Shown here: piece by piece, positions 55,686 to 64,000 of the stretch
Layout: each line of letters starts with the position of its first letter
Position numbering within the stretch: the first letter of the stretch is position 1
Source of the DNA: Mytilus californianus
Lineage: Eukaryota > Mollusca > Bivalvia > Mytilida > Mytilidae
Length of the DNA stretch: 64,000 nucleotides
Assembly: GCF_021869535.1 (NCBI RefSeq)
Contig: NW_026262659.1
Location: forward strand, 9,486,001-9,550,000
Direction of reading: 5' to 3'
Notes under the pieces: generated by a model
Seen by the model: only the letters and a program-made list of their open reading frames with translations
What the model was told of the DNA's origin: nothing
Database searches by the model: none
Position numbers and translations under genes: made by a program

Positions 55686-57012
55686 GTCACAGTCAGAAAC
55701 GTTTCCGTCCCCTCAAACGTGTCCAATTGCCCTAAACGTGTCCATATGACGTCGATAAATTCAAAAGATGTCTAGTTGCAAAAGGGCGCCGAAACGTGTC
55801 ATTTTTATCAACGCACAAACGTGTCATTTCCCCGAAACGTGTCCATACAAAGCAAAACGATTCCTTTAATGAACGCTCAATCTTGTCCATATTTTCAAAT
55901 GCGCAAAAATTAATTTAATTTTTGACCTACATGTAACAATTACATGTCCACCAATATTAAAACTTATAATTTTGTTTAATAACTTTTGGTTATTGTTCTT
56001 CTTTTGGAAAGTATTCCTTTTAATTGACTTTTCCATCTATTGTTCTACCTCCAAACGTGAATGGAGAATAGAAAAAGGATTAATCATGTCATGATCCAAC
56101 CGACAGTTACTAGTAGATTCTTGCCAAAGTTGGGCGTCCATTTGGCTCTGATGGATGGAAAAGTACGCAGCCACGTCCTGTCATAATGGGGATGTTAAAT
56201 CCGAAACCTCATGTAGGAAGAGATACTTAGATCTACCTTATTAGATAAAAGAAAATTGGTATGAGTGCCAATGAGACAACTCTCCATCCAAGTCACAATT
56301 TGTACAAGAAAAACCATTATAGGTCAAAGTACGGTCTTCAACACGAAGCCTTGGCTCACACCGAACAGCAAGTTATAAAGGGCCCCCAATAATGACTAGT
56401 GTAAAACCATTCAAACGGGAAAACCAACGGTCTATTCTATATAAAAAACGAGAAACAAGAAATGTATTTATTGTTATTATTTTGTCGTCCTGAATATGCC
56501 TGAAATATTTGTAACTGGACTTTAAGCAATCAACAGTAAAGAGTTAATCTATATGTTGCAAGTCAAACTTTCAATTATGCTAATTTAAATATAAACAGCC
56601 GGCGTTGAACAAACTAATGCTAACAAATTTTGGGTTATCTTCTTTAAACTCTGTTCCTTTATTAATTTCCAGTAATTGTGCCAAAATACCTCAGCATTTA
56701 TGTCTTTTGAATGCGGCTTTAATCTTTTAATAGGATCTACTCGAAACCCGACATCTTAAATGTTGTCTCCGAGAATTGAATTGCCGTAGACGTTATTGAC
56801 TGCATTGGGGACATATTAGCGCTAAAAGTTTGGAGACTTTCAGACGTCTTAAAGTGGACACGTTTTGGCGAAAAAACAATTATCGGACACGTTTGGGGAA
56901 GTGAAATTGGACACGTATGGGCGATTTGGGAATTGAAGGACACGTTTGGGCGAAATAGACACGTTAGGGGGAAAAGGGCACTTTTAGGGAGATGGACACG
57001 TTTAGGAGTGTT
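55686..57012. mobile_element. 1.3-kb element with clustered AAACGTGTCC termini
   Basis: It splits the minisatellite that is continuous in the paralogue near 26305 (GTATATATGCTCTG). The flanks carry GTATATATG on the left and CATATATG on the right, a possible 7-8 bp target duplication. The first ~170 bp hold five or more AAACGTGTC(C/A) motifs and the last ~180 bp hold their inverse (GGACACGTTT) six times or so, so the ends are inverted arrays of a 10-mer rather than simple terminal repeats. The interior contains a dispersed mussel repeat (56245-56455) and no transposase frame. Confidence 0.7.
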
Positions 57013-57234
57013 ACATATATGCTCTGCTTGTAAGGTCGCATGGCACTACTGGGTTCCGGAGTATGTGTGTTCTGGGTGATGGTAATGGTCACATGGTACT
57101 GTGTATGCTCTATGTGATGATGATAATGGTGGGTTAAATCCCGGATTAGATCAAACACAAAATCTTTAATGAACTAGCTAGGTTTCAGTTTATTTGTTTG
57201 TTATCATTTGTTAAATCACTGTGGGGATGGTTTT

Positions 57235-57530
57235 GCGGTAGCATACATGTTTAACCACGCCACATTATGTGTGCTTGTGCCTATCCCAAATAAGGAGCCT
57301 GTAATTCATTGGTTGTCGTTTGTTTCTGTTTATCATTATGATCGTATTCCAATTCTTTTATTGTTTTGTACAAAAATTAGGCCTTAAATATTCGCGTTTG
57401 AATTATTTTCATTTGTCATTTTAGGGGACTTTACTATGTGGTATGGCATTTGCTCATTGTGAACTTCTTCTATATCATTTGGTCTCTTGTTGTCTCATTG
57501 GCAATCATGCCACATCTTATTATCTTTATA
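57235..57530 (-). repeat. Dispersed mussel repeat, paralogue of 26540-26890
   Basis: Same landmarks (TGTGTGCTTGTGCCTATCCC, AAGGAGCCTGTAATTCATTGG, TTGTCTCATTGGCAATCATG) and the same position relative to the TLR as in copy B, so the insertion predates the duplication. Confidence 0.65.
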
Positions 57531-58118
57531 TTAATAGTAAGTATTTTGTTTTATGAACAACAAAGACGATTGCCACAGAGAAAGAATAATATATACGTAA
57601 TATGGTCACGTATACTGTTGTTTGTCTTTTTAGATTTACTCCGATCATCCACAAAACTCAGCTGACTTTGTCGAATTTGCTAGACACAGGTTTCAAATTG
57701 ATACGAAATTTACAGGATCGATTTACACATCCGTTGTACATTTCAGCCATACCTTTAAATATGGATTGGCTGTGTTACATACAAAAAGTTATGATATGCA
57801 GAAAATGATATTTCAGCTTTATGCATGATAAAAATACAATATTTATTGTAAACACATTAAGCAATAAACATGATAAAGTAAACAGCTTACCTCCTACAAT
57901 TATTGTTAAAATAGATTAACTTTAAAATTAAATCACTATAAATGTATCAAGTAGAGTTTCATAATGCGGAAGATTGTTAAACTCGGAAACACATAGATGT
58001 TTCGGTTGCTATTTCCATGAATTATTAACGTTGCATGAATATTTAATTAAGTTTTAAGAAACATTGTATATTTTTTCTTTCGGGAAAAAGTATTGACTTT
58101 AAATATTTTCCTCATTTT

Positions 58119-59668
58119 TAGCTCACCTGGCCTAAAAGGGCAAAGTGAGCTTTTCTCATCACTAGGCGTCCGTCGTCCGTCCTCGTCGTCATCCGTTAAC
58201 TTTTACAAAAATCTTCTCCTCTACAACTACTTGGCCAAATGACACCAATCTTGGCTTAAATCATCCTTAGGGTATTTAGTTTGAAAAATATATCCGATGA
58301 CCCCGCCCATAAACGAAGATAGCCGCAAATGGCTAAAATAGAACATGGAGGTAAAATGCAGTTCTTGGCTTATAGCTCTAAAACTAAAGCATTTAGAGCA
58401 AATCTTACAGGGATAAAATTGTTAATCAGGTCAAGATCTATCTGCCCTAAAATTTTTAGACGCATCAGACAACCCGTTGTTGGGTTTCTGCCCCATAATT
58501 GGTAATTTTAGTTTAATTTTGTAGTTTTTGGTTATTATCTTGATTATTATAATAGATACAGATAAACTGTAAACAGCAAAACCTTCTTCTCTGAAACTAC
58601 TGGGCAAAATTGAACCAAACTTGGCCTAAATCATCCTTAGGGTATCTAGTTTAAAAAAATGTATCTGATGACCCCGCCCATCAATTAAGATGGCCGCCAT
58701 GGCAAAAATGCAGTGTTTGGCTTATATCTCTGAAACTAAAGCATTTACAGCAAATCTGACATTGGGAGAAAAATGTTCATCAGGTCAAGATCTATCTGCC
58801 CTGAAATTTTTAGACGCACCAGACAACCTGTTGATAGGTTGCTGCCCATGGTAATTGTAAGGAAGTTTTGCAGTTTTTGGTTATTATCTTGAAAATAATA
58901 ATAGATACAGATAAACTGTAAACAGCAAAATTATTAAGCAAAGAAAGATCTACAAATAAGTCAACATGACCAAAATGGTCAATTGACCCCTTTATGAGTT
59001 ATTGCCCTTCATATTCAATTTTTGACAATTTTTTGTAAATTTTTGTAATCTTTTACAAAAATCTTCTCCTCTGAAACTACTGAGACTAATTTAACCAAAC
59101 TTGGCCACAATCATCATTAAGGTATTTAGTTAAAAAATGTGTCAGATAACCCCACCTTCCAACCAACATGGCTAAAAATAGAACATAGCGGTAAAAAGCA
59201 AGTTTTTTCTATTATTTTTTGAACCGTTATAAAAAGAGAAAATCTGAATGAAAAATATGTTTAGAATAATGAGCTCTACCAATTGTCCATATATACATCA
59301 AAACTGTAAGACAAATTCCTATATGAGTTATTGCCCATAAATGACAAATTTTACAAATTTGTTTTTTCATTTTTGACTATTATCATGAAAACTATGATAT
59401 TTAGAGAGAAACATTTTTTTCTGTTAAGTCTCATATGATTTAAATTATGATAGATAAATAAACATTCTAAATCACAAAAATGATCAGCAAGGCAAGATCT
59501 ATTTATAAGTCAAAGAAACTAAACAGACTAAAAGATCAGTAATACAAGATCAACAAAATAGAAATTTGTGTCTTGAAGTCTATTCTCGTCTACAATATTG
59601 GAGAGTGTGCTTTGTTTGATATGCCCATAGACCAAGGTGAGCGACACAGGCTCTTGAGAGTCTCTAGT
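58119..59668 (+). mobile_element. 1.5-kb interspersed element starting AGCTCACCTGG
   Basis: Absent from the paralogue near 27725, where the flanks join. It begins TTTTTAGCTCACCTGGCCTA and ends CCAAGGTGAGCGACACAGGC followed by TCTTGAGAGTCTCTAG, so AGCTCACCTGG and CCAAGGTGAGCG form imperfect inverted ends. Inside, a block around TTCTCCTCTGAAACTACTG and AACCAAACTTGGCC repeats about three times (58210, 58585, 59060). I recognise it as a very widespread bivalve repeat. No protein-coding part. Confidence 0.7.
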
Positions 59669-59699
59669 TTATAATGCAATAGAAATATAATATCTCATT

Positions 59700-60735
59700 T
59701 TCTTCGAAATCAAATAAGGTCAGTTTAGTTTTGTTGTATATGGAGAGTTATTGACAATGCTTTTTTCCATATTGTTAATATATTACTTACTGTATCATAA
59801 TTTATTATTACCATGAGTAGTAAAATTGCTAGTGAATAATTTAATAAAAAATATTCTTATTGAACGAATATATAACAATGGATACCATTTTATCGAATTA
59901 AGTTTCAATTACTCCTCCGTTGAGGTACTTTGTAAAGCTGCAGATTCATATGACATACTTATCTTCATGTGTAATCCAGTATTTGTATCTGCATATGTTT
60001 TATTCATAGATATAAGAATATGTGGTTTATATCTCTAAGAAACAGTACCAAAACGCGAAAAATGTAATAAATAATACGATTTCATGTAAGGCACAACTCA
60101 ACAATATTTTTTTGGGAAGAGGGCGGCGGGGTATAGTTCGCGGTATTTTCGACTGTGTTATTTGCTCAATAACTTTCACGAGGAAGGCATTTTTTATAAA
60201 CTCAATGTTGTTTTACTTCCTAATTTTCTTAAGAAAATAAATATTTTCTATTCCTTTATCACACATTTTTTTTGACGAAATTCAGAGTTGAACAAGTTAC
60301 ATGTATTTAAAACAAATAGGTACTTTACAAATGATGTATGGTCGGTGCCGTACATGATTTGTACATTTTGGAACATACATTTTGTTTATGAAATCTAAAA
60401 ATAATGTTTATTAACAAAAATAAGACGGCGGGACGCTTTCTGAACTTTAGGCCTGCACCCAACCTATGAAAAAATCAATAAGAATAATTTTCTCTTTGGG
60501 GAGGTAATAAAACACGATAAATGTACTAGACTATGCTTTATAATATTTCGTCAAAATCCCTAGTCTTTGCCTTATTAACTGACCCATGTTAAAGCTTTGT
60601 ATATCTATAGAATTTGCCTATGGGCGCTCCGAAATATATATGTGTTCATTCCAAAATTAGTTTGCATTTGGTCCATTGCCAGTGGTCAAATTTCATTGAA
60701 AATTACAGGGGGGAAATTAAAAAGAAATTAGTTCC
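59700..60735. other. Intergenic DNA between TLR4 and VSP-C, duplicated
   Basis: Shared with 27760-28900. No gene is supported; short frames (59826-60240) are not conserved as open frames in the paralogue. Confidence 0.45.
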
Positions 60736-60739
60736 TATA

Positions 60740-61540
60740 TGCTATGTTACCTATTTTGACATCGGACTCGTTCTTCTTTTAAACTGAGTTTTACTGTGCG
60801 TATTACTGTGTGTTTGTTTATTCTACATTGGCTACAGGTATAGGGGAGGGTTGATTTTTCAGAAAACATTTTTAACCCCGTTGAATTTTTTTGCGTCTGT
60901 CCCAAGTCAGGAGCCTCTGGTCTTTGTTAAAAAATTGAAAACAAAACGTTTAATAATTTCATGCGTCCGAAGCGCTTTTCTGGATTTACCTTCATCAGGA
61001 ACGCTCAAAGCCAAACATTTGAAATCCGAGGGATGTATAAGTATCGAAACAGTTGAAGAGCTATATGACAAAAATACCTAAAACAAATCGCCAAATTCAT
61101 CTAAGGTCAACTTTGCCTGAGGGAGTTGAAACCTTAGTTTCTTTATAATTTCAAAATTTAACAATTTTAGAAAGGTTTGTTATAAATCATGTCAGTACCG
61201 AAGTACTGACTACTGAGCTGATGATACCCTCGGGGACTGATAGTCCACCAGCAGAGGTATCGACCTAGTGCTGTAAAAAATTGAAAACAACACGTTTAAT
61301 CTTGTATGTTTATTAAAATTTTAGTTCATTTTTATGTTTCGGAGTTTAGTGTGATGTTCATTTTAACTGAACTAATACACTTTTTTAGGGGCCAGCTGAA
61401 GCCCGCCTCCGGGTGCGGGATTTTTTAGCTGTGTTGAAGACCCATTGGTGGCTTTGGGATGTTTTCTGCATTTTGGTCAGGTTGTTGTCTCTTTGACATA
61501 TTTCCATTCCCATTTCCATTCTCAATTTTATTTGTCACGA
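60740..61540 (-). repeat. Composite dispersed repeat inserted in copy C
   Basis: Outer parts (60740-60935 with GGAGCCTCTGGTCTTTGTTA, and 61385-61540 with CCCGCCTCCGGGTGCGGGAT) are the reverse of the 27290-27625 family. The middle (60960-61270, GTACTGACTACTGAGCTGAT, ATACCCTCGGGGACTGATAG) belongs to the reversed 46950-47570 family, so one repeat has landed in another. Absent at the paralogous place near 28920. Confidence 0.62.
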
Positions 61541-62136
61541 AAATAAACGAAACACGCATTTGTTCTACATAATTATATAAGACTGGTATCTTGCACACGT
61601 TTTTTTCTACCATTACCTTTTAATAAAGAATTTGAATATAACAGATAAGACTTGAAGCGGTACTGTTCCATATGTATAAGTTGAATACATTTTAAAATAT
61701 CAGATTTTATTTCACGACAACAACGATAACATTTGAAAATAAATAAATCCTTCTGTACCGTCTTCGAAATTTGTTTCAATATAAAAAACATACATAATTA
61801 GTTAAAAAAAAATACAAACGTCATAGAGCACAAATAACACAATTCTGAGCAACCGATTTTGTCCATATCAAGTCAAACGTGAAAAGTATTTACAAGGAAA
61901 TCAGACAAAATTGTATTTCGTTAACTTTCTTCTAGTGAAGTTTTTTCCTTCTCGTTGTCTCTGCCAGATCGATATACTGAGATTATAAACAAATTGTATC
62001 TCTTTGTTTGTAGTTGCCTGATAGAAAATATCAAATTTTCTTCCATTCTGTTCTCTCAATCTAAATGTCGTCTTTTCTTTCCAATTTATGTTGACAATAC
62101 GATCATCGACACGTTATCATCTTTTAAAGTTTTACT

Positions 62137-62242
62137 TCAACTTATCTTTTCAAATCCAACTTCGACTGAGAAATCATCTTTGTATATCTTCTGAACCTTC
62201 TTTTTGTGTGGATTATCGAGTTCATCTCTCGGTAATAATAAT
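62137..62242 (-). CDS. VSP: VSP copy C, last exon
   Basis: Minus strand, acceptor CATTACAG above 62242, TGA stop at 62137-62139, 106 nt as in copy B. Encodes [20 protein letters not shown] then [14 protein letters not shown] and stop. Differences from copy B (H to D, I to V) are mild, suggesting constraint on this exon. Confidence 0.87.
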
Positions 62243-63458
62243 CTGTAATGAGAGAAAGAATTTTAAGTAGAGTCAACGTATTGAAAAACAAAAGGTGTTA
62301 TTTCTTAATCTGATTATAAGACTTTATCATAGGAAAGGAGAAGAGTTGAATCAAGGAATATCGATCTTATCATGTATAGACGAGCTCTATAAACAACACC
62401 TTTCAAAAATTAAGAAATGATCTTTTGTTAGAAAGACGATTACTTCAAGTACAGTCAAACTTTCACACCAGAATTTTGTATCTAGGAAATATTTATGTAC
62501 AGGTTTAAGGAAATGTTTTATTTTAAAAAAATCTCTGACCCTATGATCTATCTGTTATACATAAATTACGTTCATAGCGACAACAGGCGGAAGATTTAAA
62601 AAAAAACTTAATTGTAGTTCCTTAATATAACATCAGAAACAGGGATACATCTGGGAAGAGGATGCAAGATGTCCACTTTCTACATGGACAATACATATCC
62701 AAGTTTAGTTTGTCTATCTTATTATAAATAATGATGACAGACATCCTGTCGTCTCCTTTTTTGTACAAAACCAGTGATCCTCAAAGTTTTATATACAGTC
62801 ATACAATAAGTCATGACATTAAAAAACCAGAGTGTTGTATGATCAATTTCCGTATATCCAACCTTAACGTTACATACTTATCTACTTGCCCTTGAAACTG
62901 AGAAAGACAATTAGTACATTTAGCTTCAAGATTGAATTATTTTTAACATAGATTTAAAAATGTTAAACAAGCTTGATTTACTTTAGGGATACTTTACCCA
63001 AACTATATGATTTCGGCACTATTATCAACCTCATATCATCAAATCACAACATATACTATAGAAGTGACATTTTCAAATACAACAATTGTCCGAATAAAAA
63101 ATGCACTTTCAGTCTTTATAAAGTACTCAAATCAAAATGTCCAGTGCGTAAAATAACTTAAAATATTCAAATATCTTCAAACAGGAAAAGACTGCTCGGC
63201 AAATTTGAAAATCGCTTAAAATTAACAACTTGTCCTAACAATAGACTACACTGAAGATCAAATAGTCCCTGAATACAGAAGAAAAATACCATGCTCCATC
63301 GGTATATAAAAATCAAAATATAGTAAAAAAAAAAAGGAAGTGACTTCCCAACAGATAATAAAATCGCCTATATGACACAACGTTGTAATTCTGTAGCAGA
63401 CCACTTTTGATATAGATAATACAGAAGCTAAATAATATGTAATGAAACTTACAGACGA

Positions 63459-63718
63459 TTTGATTTGATTTTGTGTGTTTTAACGCCACTTTTAAGCACC
63501 GCTTTTGGGCTATTTCGTGGCGGCCAGTTTTTATTGGTGGAGGAAGCCGGAGTGCCCGGAGAAAACCACCGACCTTCGATAGGAAAACTGACAATCCTAG
63601 TCAATTAAGATTGGAGTCGAGTGCACCCGCACGAGCGGGGTTCGAACTCACAACCTCAGTGTTGACTGGCTAGTGATTACAGTAGTAACTACTTAGACCA
63701 CTCGGCCACCGAGGCCCT
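63459..63718 (-). mobile_element. tRNA-derived SINE with 13-bp target duplication
   Basis: Minus-strand element with a tRNA-like head: A-box TGGCCGAGTGG (63698-63708) and B-box GGTTGTGAGTTCGAACCCC (about 63636-63655). A conserved-looking middle follows (GGTGGTTTTCTCCGGGCACT, CCGGCTTCCTCCACC), then a tail ending AAATCAAATCAAATC. It is flanked by AACTTACAGACGA at 63446-63458 and 63719-63731. The paralogue near 30880 has one uninterrupted near-copy of that target. It resembles the tRNA-headed SINEs known from molluscs and other animals; I cannot fix the family. Confidence 0.88.
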
Positions 63719-63819
63719 AACTTACAGACGAAAGGACGGACACATTTATATAGTATATCATCCTTCCGTTAGCAGGTTATACCAAATTTGAATAATGTAT
63801 TGACTCTTAAAAAACTTAC

Positions 63820-63893
63820 CTGTTATTTTCTATGAATGATGTATGGAACCAGCAGAAAAATGCACAATTATCATACACCTTTGGTACTTTTGA
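63820..63893 (-). CDS. VSP: VSP copy C, penultimate exon
   Basis: A 74-nt exon on the minus strand with TTTCAG acceptor and AACAG|GTAAG donor, same phases as in copy B. Encodes [20 protein letters not shown]-like sequence ending IENN and part of an Arg codon. Upstream exons of copy C lie beyond the window. Confidence 0.85.
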
Positions 63894-64000
63894 CTGAAAC
63901 AAAATAGAATATTCATGACTAGCTAAACTTGCATGTTTAAAAATTGTAGCTAAAACATGCTAGGACATAACAAAACGTATATATTTTAATTATTTTCAAT

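Larger units (their letters stand above)
51875..64000 (+). repeat. Segmental duplication, copy C side
   Basis: Direct paralogue of 22715-31150, offset about 29 kb at the left end and nearly 33 kb at the right, the growth being due to insertions at 55686-57012, 58119-59668, 60740-61540 and 63459-63718. Homology still holds at the window end. Confidence 0.85.

Noticed and set aside
55175-55726. 183-codon minus-strand frame
   Set aside because: It is generated by a 38-bp minisatellite; several overlapping frames are open in the same place.
63600-63715. tRNA gene
   Set aside because: A and B boxes are present but the sequence continues into a SINE body with target duplications and does not fold into a complete tRNA by eye.

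Overview
This looks like a stretch of nuclear genome from a bivalve mollusc, most probably a marine mussel of the Mytilus type. The DNA is AT-rich, the genes have introns with GT-AG borders, and several dispersed repeats are ones I recognise as abundant in Mytilus (for example the stretches at 42165-42500, 46950-47570, 27290-27610 and 43680-43880). The species call is inference; nothing here is bacterial.

Two gene families are present, each in several linked copies. The first is a voltage-sensing phosphatase (VSP; Ci-VSP/TPTE family, a PTEN-like phosphoinositide phosphatase driven by a voltage sensor). All copies lie on the minus strand. Copy B (29523-43625) can be followed exon by exon from the S4 voltage-sensor helix to the stop codon, with matching intron phases except at one damaged donor. 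Copy A (104-13128) holds only middle exons and is broken. Copy C (62137 to beyond the window end) shows its last two exons. The second family is an intronless-coding Toll-like receptor (TLR) of about 707 residues: one intact gene (52898-55021, minus), two nearly intact genes with one single-base frameshift each (14424-16546, plus; 23872-25988, minus) and three decayed fragments (17210-18301, 18715-19255, 45880-46755). In copies B and C a TLR lies downstream of the VSP on the same strand.

The layout is the product of segmental duplication. 22715-31150 is a direct copy of 51875-64000, and 1-5120 plus 13010-13135 is a direct copy of 33345-40995. 13202-15515 and 17210-18701 form a large inverted repeat that includes most of a TLR. 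Differences between paired copies act as empty sites and expose insertions: a 1147-bp terminal-inverted-repeat element (1770-2916), a 7.9-kb block of ~1.15-kb satellite units (5125-13005), a 0.8-kb element (36190-37012), a 1.3-kb element with clustered AAACGTGTCC ends (55686-57012), a 1.5-kb repeat (58119-59668), and a tRNA-derived SINE with a 13-bp target duplication (63459-63718).

The most unusual structure is in VSP copy B. The 3' part of the exon that encodes the catalytic P-loop ([10 protein letters not shown]), together with its splice donor and the first bases of the intron, has been amplified into 17 further tandem 105-bp (35-codon) units (37130-38915). They are open in one frame with no stop but are one base out of frame with the parent exon. 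Copy A has a smaller version with four units, all lacking the catalytic Cys. A second VSP-B exon (42645-42801) has undergone the same kind of partial tandem duplication, which suggests a recurrent process.
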